From Novosphingobium sp. TH158 (lineage in GTDB: Bacteria; Pseudomonadota; Alphaproteobacteria; Sphingomonadales; Sphingomonadaceae), in the NCBI RefSeq assembly GCF_002855555.1, contig NZ_PKRT01000001.1:806001-870000 (forward strand): 64,000 nucleotides of DNA. The letters run 5' to 3'. The notes below the pieces were generated by a model that saw nothing but the letters and a program-made list of their open reading frames with translations, was not told where the DNA came from and searched no databases. Position numbers and translations under genes: made by a program. Positions 41,314 to 50,049 of the stretch are shown piece after piece; positions within the stretch are counted from its first letter, which is position 1, and each line of letters begins with the position of its first letter.

Positions 41314-43986
41314 ATGCGTAACGCCTCGATGATCAGGTCTGCCCTGATGGCAGCGACGATGCTGAGCTTCAGTGGAACGGCACTGGCTCAGGATGCCGAC
41401 GAAGATAGCGGCACCGAAAAATCCAAGGAAATCGTTGTTACCGGCACGCTGATCCGCGGCGTTGCACCGGGCGGTTCGCAAACGATTGCCGTGGGTGCAG
41501 AACAGATCCAGGCGACCGGCGCGGCGAATACGTCGGACCTGCTTGCCTCGGTTCCCGCAGCCGGCAACTTCCTCTCCTTCGTCGGCGTACGCGGCTCGTC
41601 GAACTTCTCGCTGGCGGTGAACCGCCCCTCGCTGCGCTATCTCGGCAACACCTCGGGCAGCACGGCAACCACCCTGCTGCTGCTTAACGGCCATCGCCTG
41701 CCCGGCATGGGCATCAACCAGACCACGGCTGACCTTGACGCGATCGCGGCCGGCGCGATCGAGCGCGTGGAAATCGTCACCGATGGCGGTTCGTCCACTT
41801 ATGGTTCGGACGCGGTCGGCGGCGTGATCAACTTCATCACCCGCAAGGAATTCGACGGCGTGGAAGCCAAGGGCAGCTATGGCCTGGGCAATTACGGCGG
41901 GTACCAGCAGGCCAACGCCGCGATTACCGTGGGCAAGAAGTGGGACGGCGTTTCTGCCTTCGTCTCCTATGACTTTGCCTGGCACAACGAGCTTTACGGC
42001 GCTGACCTGCCGTTCTCGCAGAACCGCGACTGGATCAACAATGCCCCGGCGGAACTGGCCTGTACGGTCGGCTCCATCCAGAATGCCGGTAACACCTATG
42101 CCCTTCCCGGCCTCGCCAAAGGCCTGGGCAACCGCTGCGACAACACCGAACTGCAGACCGCCTATCCGCGCGAAACCAAGCATTCGGTCTATGCCAGCCT
42201 GTCGATCGATCATGGCGGGCCGGTCAGCTTCATGGTCACCGGTTTCTACGTGAACCGCAAGAACGTGTCGGATGCCGGCCCGCTGCTTGCAACCGGCACC
42301 TCCGTCCCGGCAACCAGCCCCTTCTACATTCCGATTACCGGCGTGACCGGGGCTGAAGTGTTCCAGTACAATTTCTCGCCGGTTTTCGGCAACCACACCT
42401 ACCAGACGACCAAGCTGGAATCGTGGGGATTCACGCCTTCGGCAAAGATCAGCCTGGGCAGCAACTGGCAACTTAACGTCCTTGCCAACTATGGCCGCGG
42501 GCGGAGCGATTTCATCGGCCAGCAGATCAACCCCACGCCGATCAACACCGCTGCTGCTGCGGGAACCTTCAACCCGGCGAATCTGACCGCGGCAACCAAC
42601 ACCGCGACGCTCGCCGCGGCAGCTGACTGGTACCAGTTCGGCAAGGCGACGAACGAGCTGATGAACTTCCGCGCCGTGATGGACGGCACCCTGCTCTCGC
42701 TGCCTGCGGGTGAGGTCAAGCTGGCGGTTGGCGGCGAACTGATGTGGGAATCCTACAAGGGCTCGCAGTCGCGCACGACGACCTTCGCGGGGATCGCCAC
42801 TTCGCCATTGCTGAAGAAGACGCGCGACGTGCGCGCCGTGTTCGGCGAATTGTCCATCCCGCTGCTGGGCGAAGACATGGGCGTGTTCCACAGCCTCGTC
42901 CTCACGGCATCGGGCCGTTACGACGACTATTCGGACTTCGGCGACACCTTCAACCCGAAGCTGGGGCTGACCTTCGAGCCGGTTGACTGGATCAAGCTGC
43001 GCGGCACATGGGGCAAGGCATTCCAGGCCCCGGGGCTTTCCGATCTTGCCCAGGCTGCGGCGCCGACGATCAACGTCCTGCCCTTGTCCGTCCGGCCCTT
43101 CGTCAAGCCCGGCCTGACCCCGGGAACGACCGACCGCAACATCCTTTACGTGATCGGCGGCACGAAGCTTCCGCTGAGCCCGCAGACCGCCAAGACCTGG
43201 TCGGCCGGCTTTGACGTGAAGCCACCGGTGATCCCCGGCCTGTCGTTCGGGATGACCTATTACAACATCAATTACGAAGGCTCGATCTCGATCTATCCGA
43301 TCTTCGACCCGAACTATTACACCAACTTCCCCGATCAGGTCGTGACCTACGATCAGGGCATTGCCGCAATCCAGGCCCGCGTGAACGAGCTGAATGCCCT
43401 GGTCGATCCGGCCGTGGCGACAGCGCGACTGGCTTCGCTTCCGCTCGGACTGCAGAGCATCTATGCGGTGATGGACGGTCGCTCGACCAACCTGGGTTCG
43501 ATCAAGACTGCCGGCTTCGACTTCTATGTCCGCGAGCAGCTGGATACGAGCTTCGGCAACGTCTATCTCGACGCATCGGGAACCTACATCACCAAGTTCC
43601 TGACCCAGTCGTACAAGGGTGGCCCGGTTACCGACTCGCGGCTGACCAACTTCACCAAACTGCGCCTGGCAACAACGCTGGGTGCCAACATCGGCAACCT
43701 CAAGGCGCAGGTGACCTGGCAGCACTCGCAGGGCTACAAGACCGTGCCCACGGCCGCCAACCTGAACCAGCAGTCGGTGGATTCGTTCAACGTCTTCAAC
43801 CTGTTCATGAACTACGCGTTCAAAGGCGATGGAGCGCTGAAGGACGCCTCGATCTCCTTGAACGTCGACAACCTGCTTAACCAGGCCCCGCCGCTGTTCC
43901 GCGGTGCCGGCAACTCGGTCTACGGCTTCGCCAATGGCTGGACGCTGGGCCGCGTGGTGAAGCTGGGCGTCAGCAAGAAGTTCTGA
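41314..43986 (+). CDS. TonB-dependent outer-membrane receptor 2
   Basis: 890 residues from ATG 41314 after GGGAGGGA. Signal peptide cleaved near residue 25 (ALA), TonB-box-like KEIVVTG, plug domain with LLLLNGHRLPG and VEIVTDGGSSTYGSDAVGGVINF, the form seen in the large receptors of sphingomonads and xanthomonads, and a barrel ending LGVSKKF with terminal Phe. It is only distantly similar to receptors 1 and 3, so it probably takes a different substrate. It ends at a strong terminator (44011-44045). Confidence 0.93.
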   Translation: MRNASMIRSALMAATMLSFSGTALAQDADEDSGTEKSKEIVVTGTLIRGVAPGGSQTIAVGAEQIQATGAANTSDLLASVPAAGNFLSFVGVRGSSNFSLAVNRPSLRYLGNTSGSTATTLLLLNGHRLPGMGINQTTADLDAIAAGAIERVEIVTDGGSSTYGSDAVGGVINFITRKEFDGVEAKGSYGLGNYGGYQQANAAITVGKKWDGVSAFVSYDFAWHNELYGADLPFSQNRDWINNAPAELACTVGSIQNAGNTYALPGLAKGLGNRCDNTELQTAYPRETKHSVYASLSIDHGGPVSFMVTGFYVNRKNVSDAGPLLATGTSVPATSPFYIPITGVTGAEVFQYNFSPVFGNHTYQTTKLESWGFTPSAKISLGSNWQLNVLANYGRGRSDFIGQQINPTPINTAAAAGTFNPANLTAATNTATLAAAADWYQFGKATNELMNFRAVMDGTLLSLPAGEVKLAVGGELMWESYKGSQSRTTTFAGIATSPLLKKTRDVRAVFGELSIPLLGEDMGVFHSLVLTASGRYDDYSDFGDTFNPKLGLTFEPVDWIKLRGTWGKAFQAPGLSDLAQAAAPTINVLPLSVRPFVKPGLTPGTTDRNILYVIGGTKLPLSPQTAKTWSAGFDVKPPVIPGLSFGMTYYNINYEGSISIYPIFDPNYYTNFPDQVVTYDQGIAAIQARVNELNALVDPAVATARLASLPLGLQSIYAVMDGRSTNLGSIKTAGFDFYVREQLDTSFGNVYLDASGTYITKFLTQSYKGGPVTDSRLTNFTKLRLATTLGANIGNLKAQVTWQHSQGYKTVPTAANLNQQSVDSFNVFNLFMNYAFKGDGALKDASISLNVDNLLNQAPPLFRGAGNSVYGFANGWTLGRVVKLGVSKKF

Positions 43987-44010
43987 GAGCAGCAAGGCTG
44001 CACATTCCTG

Positions 44011-44045
44011 CGGGCGGGGTACGAAGGTGCCCCGCCCGTTTTCTT
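44011..44045 (+). terminator. Intrinsic terminator of TonB receptor 2
   Basis: CGGGCGGGG and CCCCGCCCG form a 9-base perfect GC stem with a 10-base loop, followed by TTTTCTT, 24 bases after the receptor stop. Confidence 0.9.
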
Positions 44046-44048
44046 GTC

Positions 44049-44070
44049 CGCAATCGCCAAGGCGATTGCG
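44049..44070. repeat. 22-base palindrome upstream of crotonase
   Basis: CGCAATCGCC-AA-GGCGATTGCG has perfect 10-base arms. It directly follows the receptor terminator and lies 67 bases before the crotonase start. It could be an operator or an intergenic repeat core; related GCGATTGC strings occur at other gaps (31.66, 48.08 and 55.73 kb) but without the full palindrome. Confidence 0.45.
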
Positions 44071-44136
44071 CGCGTCGGCAGTTGAAAGCCCGTCCCGCGC
44101 AGTGTTCAAGGCCAGGCAAGGCAAACGAAGGCATCC

Positions 44137-44952
44137 ATGACCATGAGCGACGAAGCACCCCACCTGCTGACCGAGGAAACCGAAGATGGCGTGCTGATCG
44201 CCACGCTCAATCGCCCGGACAAGCTTAACGCGCTAAGCCGCGAAACCATGGACCTGCTGACCGATGCGGTGATCCACTTCCGCGATACCGATGCGCTGAA
44301 GGTGATGCTGATCCGTGCAACGGGGCGCTATTTCTGCTCTGGTGCGGACCTTACCGGGGGCAACCAGAAGCGCATTTCCCCGACCGGCAACACGCCGCGC
44401 GGCATACGCGAGAACCACCGCCTGAATCTCAACAACATGCAGCAGTTGTGGGACGAGATGGAGCATATCGAAAAGCCCTTCGTCGTCGCGCACCACGCCA
44501 TGTGCGTTGGCGGCGGGCTTGAGCTTTCGCTCTCCTGCGACTTCCGCCTCGCGGCAAAGGGCGCGGGCTATGCCTTCCCCGAGGGACTGTTCGGCGTGCT
44601 TCCCGCATCGAGCGGCGTTTCCCGCCTGACGCGCATCTGCGGGCCGCACTGGGCCCGCTGGCTCATCATGGCCAACAAGCCGGCCAGTGCCGACATGGCC
44701 TTCACCATGGGCCTGGTCCATCAGGTCTACGAGGACGAAACTTTCGAGGCAGAGGTCATGGATTTCTGCCGTCACCTGGCCAAGCAGAACGGCGAACAGA
44801 TGGGCGCTGCAAAGGTGGCGATCGAACTGTGCGCGGAAGTGGGCCGCGATTCCGCTCGCCATATCGAGCGTATGGCCAATTCCGCACTGATGCTGAACCC
44901 CGACTATCTCGAAGGGGTGAAGCGCTACATGGCCAAGTTCAGCAAGGAATAA
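44137..44952 (+). CDS. Enoyl-CoA hydratase/isomerase (crotonase)
   Basis: 271 residues from ATG 44137 (ATG 44143 also possible). Oxyanion-hole blocks FCSGADL at 66-72 and MCVGGGLELSLSCD at 122-135, with Glu149 in FPEGLFGVLPASSG at the second catalytic position. Normal domain order, including the C-terminal helices, unlike the crotonase at 37419-38387. It likely hydrates an enoyl-CoA. It stands alone between TonB receptor 2 and a convergent TetR gene, with a palindrome upstream. Confidence 0.88.
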   Translation: MTMSDEAPHLLTEETEDGVLIATLNRPDKLNALSRETMDLLTDAVIHFRDTDALKVMLIRATGRYFCSGADLTGGNQKRISPTGNTPRGIRENHRLNLNNMQQLWDEMEHIEKPFVVAHHAMCVGGGLELSLSCDFRLAAKGAGYAFPEGLFGVLPASSGVSRLTRICGPHWARWLIMANKPASADMAFTMGLVHQVYEDETFEAEVMDFCRHLAKQNGEQMGAAKVAIELCAEVGRDSARHIERMANSALMLNPDYLEGVKRYMAKFSKE

Positions 44953-44975
44953 AGGCGCGAACAGGCGCGACGGGA

Positions 44976-45698
44976 CTAGCCGCCGTTGCGGCAGTCCCGG
45001 ATCGCCATGACCAGCAGGCGCGTCAGCGGATCGATCACCTTGGTGTTGCGCGGACCGAATTCGCGCTCGATCATTTCGGGAATCTTGGGATCGGTGGCAA
45101 CGGTCACCGCGCGCTCGATGCCGGTCATCAGGACCGAGGCCATCTGCGACGCAGCGGCGGTCGGCTCGTCCCCTTCAAGGCACATCTGCTGGCGCAGGCG
45201 CCAGATCACCGGCTGCGCGGAGCGGACACGAGCCGCCAGCATGCGCTCGTCATACTGGTCCGCCATGTTGTTGCGCAGGTGCAGGATGCGCGAATGCCGC
45301 GCCCAGAACTCGAAATAGGCTTCGATGAAGCTCTTGCAGCGATCCTCCAGTTCATCATCGGGCCAGTATTCCGAGATGAGGTCGATGTAGCCGCCCTTTT
45401 CGCCGGCCTCGAACATGACCGGGCCCAGCAGGGCGAGCAGCAGTTCGGTAAGGTCGGCGAAATAGTTGTAGAGCGAAGTCATGCCCAGCGAGGCCTGACG
45501 TGCGACGGCGCTCAGCGAGATCGAGAGATCGTCTGCCTCGGTCAGCAGGTCGTTGGCGGCGGTGAGGATGCGTTCGCGTGTCGCCTGACCCTTGCGGCCA
45601 AGCTTCTGCCCGTTCAGGTTGTGGCTGACATCACCGGCGGGCACGGCTGCGATCCGTGCCGGGTCGGTAATCCTTGCCTTTGCTGCCGCTGTCCCCAC
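44976..45698 (-). CDS. TetR family transcriptional regulator
   Basis: 240 residues from GTG 45698, six bases after GGGGAA; the longer frame to 45833 overlaps the aldehyde dehydrogenase. The TetR helix-turn-helix is at about 45-75 (SLSAVARQASLGMTSLYNYF), preceded by a 30-residue basic N-terminal arm. The C-terminal ligand domain is long and helical. It is the last gene of an SDR-aldehyde dehydrogenase-TetR transcript, 55 bases after the dehydrogenase stop, and probably gives feedback control of it. Confidence 0.88.
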   Translation of the reverse strand: MGTAAAKARITDPARIAAVPAGDVSHNLNGQKLGRKGQATRERILTAANDLLTEADDLSISLSAVARQASLGMTSLYNYFADLTELLLALLGPVMFEAGEKGGYIDLISEYWPDDELEDRCKSFIEAYFEFWARHSRILHLRNNMADQYDERMLAARVRSAQPVIWRLRQQMCLEGDEPTAAASQMASVLMTGIERAVTVATDPKIPEMIEREFGPRNTKVIDPLTRLLVMAIRDCRNGG

Positions 45699-45753
45699 TT
45701 GCCGTTCCCCAACGCAGTAGTCGACGGCGGATTGGCTCCGCCGCCGGACAGGC

Positions 45754-47229
45754 TCAGCCCATGGTGCCGATGGCAACGAGCTTGGGCTCAAGGTATTCCT
45801 CGATGCCCTCGACGCCCCATTCACGGCCGACACCGCTGGCCTTCACGCCGCCGAACGGCAGGTCGCCGGCGATGCACATGCCGTTGTTGATCGAGAAGGT
45901 GCCGGTGTGGATGCGGCGGGCGATGCGCAGGCCGCGCTCGACGTCGCCGGTGCAGACACCGCCGGACAGGCCATAGGCGCTGTCATTGGCGATGCGGATC
46001 GCGTCTTCATCGTCGTCGAACGGAATGACCACGATCACCGGGCCGAAGATTTCTTCCTGGGCAATGCGCATGTCATTGGTGACATCGACGAAGCAGGTCG
46101 GCTCGATCAGGTAGCCCGGGCCCTTGTCGGGACGGGCGCGGCCACCGGCCAGCAGCGTGGCTTCCTGCTTGCCAACCTCGATCAGGCCGAGCACGCGCTC
46201 ATACTGCTTGCGGTTGACCACCGGGCCCATGGTTGCGCCTTCGAGCGAAAGGTCGCCCCAGTTCTCGCCGAACTTCTCGTAAGTCGCCTTGAGGATCGCC
46301 TTGGCTTCCTCATAGCGGCTGCGGTGCACCAGCAGGCGCGACTGCACGGCGCAGCCCTGCCCGGCGTGGTTGGTGAGCATGCCCATGGCCACGTTCATGG
46401 CGAAGTTGGGATCGTCTTCCAGAACGATGCGGGCCGACTTGCCGCCCAGTTCGAGGAACACGCGCTTCAGCGTTGCCGCGCCCTGCTGCATGATGCGCTT
46501 GCCGACCGCGGTGGAGCCGGTGAAGCTGATCAGGTCGACGCGCGGATCCGTGACCAGCATTTCGCCGGCCAGGGCCGGGTCTTCGCCGAAGACCACGTTC
46601 ATCACGCCCTTGGGAATGCCGGCTTCGTTGGCCAGTTCACCGAAGATCGCACCCATCGACGGGGTATCGGGAGCCGGCTTGAGAACGACGGTGCAACCTG
46701 CGAGCAGCGCGGCGACAACCTTGCCGACATTGACGTAAAGCGGTGCGTTCCACGGCGTGATCGCGCCGACGACACCGATCGGCTCGTGGTAGGACTTGCG
46801 GACATTCTTGATGCCGTAAACCTCGCGCGAGCCGTAATCGCGTTCCCATTCGACCCGCGGGAACACGTCGAGGTAGTCCTGCCAGCCGGCCAGCGCCATG
46901 GCCACCTGTTCGCGGTTCACCGAACCACGCGCAGCGCCACCTTCGTGGACGGCAATGTCAGCCAGACGGGCAAAGTTCGCCTTGAACAGCTCAAGATACT
47001 TCTTGCAGATCTCGAAGCGGTTCTGGCGGTTGGAATCGTGCGACCAGTCCGTGCTGTCAAACGCGCGGCGTGCAGCGGCGATCGCCTCGTTCACGTCCTC
47101 GGCCGAGGCGTCCGCGGCCTTGTTGACCGGGGCGTCGGTCCACGGGCTGATGACGTCAAAGGTCTTGCCGCCGGCGGCATCGCGCAGTTGGCCGTCGATG
47201 AACAGACGGGCGGGAGTAAGGTTGGTCAT
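45754..47229 (-). CDS. Aldehyde dehydrogenase
   Basis: 491 residues with the full NAD(P)-dependent aldehyde dehydrogenase active site: Asn161 in TPWNAPL, Lys184 in LKPAPDTP, FTGST at 236-240, general base Glu260 in ELGGKSA and nucleophile Cys293 in GQGCAVQSR; EIFGPV and the C-terminal GGVKASGVGREWG are also present. It oxidises an aldehyde to the acid. It follows an SDR by 17 bases, so alcohol to aldehyde to acid within one operon is the natural reading. The product could feed one of the acyl-CoA ligases. Confidence 0.95.
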   Translation of the reverse strand: MTNLTPARLFIDGQLRDAAGGKTFDVISPWTDAPVNKAADASAEDVNEAIAAARRAFDSTDWSHDSNRQNRFEICKKYLELFKANFARLADIAVHEGGAARGSVNREQVAMALAGWQDYLDVFPRVEWERDYGSREVYGIKNVRKSYHEPIGVVGAITPWNAPLYVNVGKVVAALLAGCTVVLKPAPDTPSMGAIFGELANEAGIPKGVMNVVFGEDPALAGEMLVTDPRVDLISFTGSTAVGKRIMQQGAATLKRVFLELGGKSARIVLEDDPNFAMNVAMGMLTNHAGQGCAVQSRLLVHRSRYEEAKAILKATYEKFGENWGDLSLEGATMGPVVNRKQYERVLGLIEVGKQEATLLAGGRARPDKGPGYLIEPTCFVDVTNDMRIAQEEIFGPVIVVIPFDDDEDAIRIANDSAYGLSGGVCTGDVERGLRIARRIHTGTFSINNGMCIAGDLPFGGVKASGVGREWGVEGIEEYLEPKLVAIGTMG

Positions 47230-47246
47230 GGAGGTCGGTCCTGCTC

Positions 47247-48014
47247 TTAGGAATTGGACTGGCGGGGAAGCGGATTGCCGCCAACGCCGACGAAATTGAG
47301 GTGAACGTCGGCCGGCATGTCGATCACGGCCCGGAAAACGTCGGTCACGCTCTTGTAGGTGGAAATCGGCATCTGGCGCATGTCATTGCCCTGACGCGCA
47401 TTGGCCATGTGGAAGCGCATGCCGGTATCGCCCGGCCAGTCGGGCCCCTTGGGGTTGGTGGGGTCCATCATGGCGCCAGCCTGGACGACGGAGACCTTTA
47501 CGCCTTCCGCAGCCAGTTCCTTGCCCCACATATAGCTCATCATTTCGAGCCCGGCCTTGGTGCCTTCGTAAAGCCACAGCATCGCCAGGCGCAGGTGCAC
47601 GGATTCGCTGGAGACGTTGATCAGGTGCCCGCCGCCGCGCAGCAGCGGCAGTGCCTCGCGCGCAACGAAGATCGGTCCGACGAAATTGGTCATGGTCATG
47701 GCCATGATGGTTTCGTCTGCCGCTTCGCCCAGGTCGAACGGCTGGTAGATCGCGGCATTGTTGATCAGGACGTCGATCTTGGGGAACCGCTCGGCAACTG
47801 CGGCAAAGGCTGCGCGGACCGAGTCCGGGTTGCCCACGTCGCAGGCGGCGGCCATGTGCCCATCGCCGATCTCGCCAAGTACGGCTTCCAGCTTGGAAAG
47901 CGTACGCCCCAGCAGGATGACGGTATCGCCATCGGCCGCGAGCCGCTTGGCGAGCGCCTTGCCCAGCCCTTCGCCCGCTCCGGTAATTGCAATGATCTTG
48001 CCCACGCTAGTCAA
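47247..48014 (-). CDS. SDR family oxidoreductase
   Basis: About 255 residues. TTG 48014 directly after GAGAGGAT is preferred, matching the same close spacing seen at the ATG of the ferredoxin and amidohydrolase genes; GTG 48005 is the alternative. Motifs: TGAGEGLG, NNAAIY, Ser in VSSESVHLR and the catalytic Tyr/Lys in YEGTK, a less common form of YxxxK. It would oxidise a hydroxyl group. Followed by the aldehyde dehydrogenase and a TetR gene on one transcript. Confidence 0.87.
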   Translation of the reverse strand: MTSVGKIIAITGAGEGLGKALAKRLAADGDTVILLGRTLSKLEAVLGEIGDGHMAAACDVGNPDSVRAAFAAVAERFPKIDVLINNAAIYQPFDLGEAADETIMAMTMTNFVGPIFVAREALPLLRGGGHLINVSSESVHLRLAMLWLYEGTKAGLEMMSYMWGKELAAEGVKVSVVQAGAMMDPTNPKGPDWPGDTGMRFHMANARQGNDMRQMPISTYKSVTDVFRAVIDMPADVHLNFVGVGGNPLPRQSNS

Positions 48015-48138
48015 ATCCTCTCGCGATAAGGCTGTGGCTTCGCAATAAGCCCCCGGACTCTCAAGGGGCAAGCGTATCGCGCAAGCGATTGTTGCCAGAC
48101 ATCAAAGACAAGTCGTTGATGGAAAAGGATTATCGAAA

Positions 48139-48564
48139 TCAGATTGCCTTGCGGGTCAAGTTGGCGCGCATTTGCCGCATCGCGGCCATAAGGGCTTCGC
48201 GCTGATCGGCGGAAAGGCCATCCTGCGCCGAATCCATCGTCTCCATCGCCATGGGCCGCATCTGTTCGAGCAAGCCATGCGCCTTGTCAGTCAGGTACAG
48301 GCGCCAGGCGCGGCGGTCGGCAGGGTCTGCCCGGCGCTCGACCAGCTGGGCATCCTGCAGGCGGTCCACCATGCGGCCAAGGGTGATCGGTTCAACCTCG
48401 AGCATTTCGGCAAGGCCGCCCTGGTTGATCCCCTCGTTCATCGCCAGCAGCGACAGAACCTGCCATTGCGGGCGCGTTACGCCGATAGTGCGCGCCTTCT
48501 CGTCGAATGCGCGGCGCATCAGGCGGGCCACCTGGGCCATGAGCATGGCTACGTTCTCGTCCAT
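48139..48564 (-). CDS. MarR family transcriptional regulator
   Basis: 141 residues from ATG 48564 (MDENVAMLMAQVARLM); a GTG at 48603 would add 13 residues. Winged helix: GVTRPQWQVLSLLAMNEGINQGGLAEMLEVEPITLGRMVDRLQDAQLVERRADPADRRAWRL reads as a textbook MarR domain (given here in part as RPQWQVLSLL, LGRMVDRL and DPADRRAWRL). It is divergent from the cupin gene; an imperfect inverted repeat (48574-48593) lies between them. It may control the cupin and its own gene. Confidence 0.88.
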   Translation of the reverse strand: MDENVAMLMAQVARLMRRAFDEKARTIGVTRPQWQVLSLLAMNEGINQGGLAEMLEVEPITLGRMVDRLQDAQLVERRADPADRRAWRLYLTDKAHGLLEQMRPMAMETMDSAQDGLSADQREALMAAMRQMRANLTRKAI

Positions 48565-48573
48565 GACTGGCCA

Positions 48574-48593
48574 ATAATAGCAATGCTCATTAT
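48574..48593. promoter_or_regulatory. Imperfect operator-like repeat between MarR and cupin genes
   Basis: ATAAT and ATTAT outer arms and GCA and TGC inner arms are arranged around an A, with one extra base on the right half. It lies ten bases upstream of the MarR start in the 74-base divergent gap. Weak by itself; supported by position. Confidence 0.3.
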
Positions 48594-48638
48594 ATTCCAG
48601 CACAATTCAGGCAGAGCGAAAGCAGCAGGTTTACCCAG

Positions 48639-49175
48639 ATGACTGAGCACAAGGCCAAGAACCCGCCCCCTTTCCAGATCTTCCGCGCGCGCGAGGCGAT
48701 GGACTTCGAGGAAAGCGGGATGATGCACGGCGAAGGCCCGATCGCCGAGGCCGTGGGCGAGGCAAGCCAGGCGCTGGTCGATGCGGGAATTCTGGAAGGC
48801 AGCAAGTTGCGCGTGCTGCTGCGCCGACCGGGCGGCTTCAGCCTGTCCTATGCCTGGTTCAAGAGCGGCTTTCCCCTGCCCCTGCACAGCCATTCCAGCC
48901 CGTGCCTCTATTTCATCGTCGGCGGTTCGCTGCGGATCGGCACGCACGAACTTGGCCCGGGTGACGGCTTCTACCTCGATGCCAACATGCCCTATATCTA
49001 CACGCCCGGCCCGGACGGAGTGGAAGTGCTGGAATTCCGCGATACGGACAGCTTCGACATCCGCCTGCGCGGCCGCAACGTGAAATGGTGGCACAAGGCG
49101 CTGGATAAGCTGAAGGTGTCGATGCAGACCTGGTCGCGGCAGACCCGACCGCCCTCGGGCATCGAAATGCCCTAG
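48639..49175 (+). CDS. Cupin-domain protein
   Basis: 178 residues. A single cupin fold is read from LPLHSHSSPCLYFIVGGSLRIGTHELGPGDGFYL (metal His in HSH, the usual Glu replaced by Tyr-Phe positions) and the second motif near PGPDGVEVLEF. No signal peptide. Such proteins act as small dioxygenases, isomerases or ligand-binding regulators. It is divergent from a MarR gene and its stop overlaps the convergent hydrolase stop by four bases. Role unknown. Confidence 0.75.
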   Translation: MTEHKAKNPPPFQIFRAREAMDFEESGMMHGEGPIAEAVGEASQALVDAGILEGSKLRVLLRRPGGFSLSYAWFKSGFPLPLHSHSSPCLYFIVGGSLRIGTHELGPGDGFYLDANMPYIYTPGPDGVEVLEFRDTDSFDIRLRGRNVKWWHKALDKLKVSMQTWSRQTRPPSGIEMP

Positions 49176-50029
49176 GTGCGTTCCAGCGTAGCCAGGACCG
49201 AAGGAACAAGCTTCGGCAGGTTGACGAAGAGCCCGCCCCGCCCGGCCATGCTGTCATCCAGCCGTTCCAGCCATTCCCTGTCTCCCCACGGCGGTTCGGC
49301 CAGGATGGCGCCCGGGATCAGGGCCGCAACCGCCTCGCTGGTTTCGCGCGGATGGTGCAGGTCGGATGCGCCGCTGCGCAGGATCGTTACCGGAATGGTG
49401 ATCGCTGCAAGCTGGGCCCGCGTGACGCAGGGGATCGGGGCGTCGCCGGGATAATAGGCGTCCGCCCAGCGCCGCATGGTGGCGACGAACCGGTCGCGAT
49501 CCTGAGACAGCAGGCGATCCCTGTTTGCCGGCCAGCGGGAAAGAGGCTCCTGCCAGCCCGGCAGATCGAGCACGGCCTCCATGCCATGCGTCGCGGCTGC
49601 CAGCGCGGCATCGGCGCAGTAGAAGACCGGCAGGGTGGCGATGCCGATGCCACCGCCCGAGAGCCATTGCAGGTGCAGGCCGGAAACGACATCGGGGTGA
49701 TGGATCGCGGTGACAATCGCCTCGCGCGCGCCGCCCGATGCGGCAACGATCAGCGCCGGCCCCAGCCCCGTTGCGCGCAGCAGGCCGGCAAGAGCATCGG
49801 CGTTCTGCCGCGTCTCGCTCTCGCCAGTGAACAAAACCTCGCTCTCGCCGCAATTGGGCCGGTCATGGATCAGGACGCGGCAATCGTGCTGCGCCAGTTC
49901 CTCGGCAAGCGCGCGAACCCCAGGCGTATCCTTGGAAAAACGCCCGCCGGGGGTGATCGCAACCGCTCGCGAGCCGTTGCCGATGATCTCGTAAGCGAGA
50001 GAGGCGCCGTTGACGTCTGCCCTTGGCAC
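49172..50029 (-). CDS. Alpha/beta hydrolase
   Basis: 285 residues of the alpha/beta-hydrolase fold: oxyanion turn ITPGGRFSKD, DRPNCGES strand, nucleophile elbow AASGGAREA (Ser in the usual GxSxG position with Ala first), a later Asp in LRSGASDLHHP and His probably just after. Possible esterase, lactonase or C-C hydrolase, in the cytoplasm. It follows the acyl-CoA ligase by 20 bases, closing an AcuI-like reductase-ligase-hydrolase operon. Confidence 0.82.
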   Translation of the reverse strand: MPRADVNGASLAYEIIGNGSRAVAITPGGRFSKDTPGVRALAEELAQHDCRVLIHDRPNCGESEVLFTGESETRQNADALAGLLRATGLGPALIVAASGGAREAIVTAIHHPDVVSGLHLQWLSGGGIGIATLPVFYCADAALAAATHGMEAVLDLPGWQEPLSRWPANRDRLLSQDRDRFVATMRRWADAYYPGDAPIPCVTRAQLAAITIPVTILRSGASDLHHPRETSEAVAALIPGAILAEPPWGDREWLERLDDSMAGRGGLFVNLPKLVPSVLATLERT

Positions 50030-50049
50030 CTCTTTCCCTTTCGCTGCGA

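Noticed and set aside
41224..44163. Minus-strand open frame of 979 codons opposite TonB receptor 2
   Set aside because: Antisense shadow; the receptor on the plus strand has signal peptide, plug and barrel motifs.
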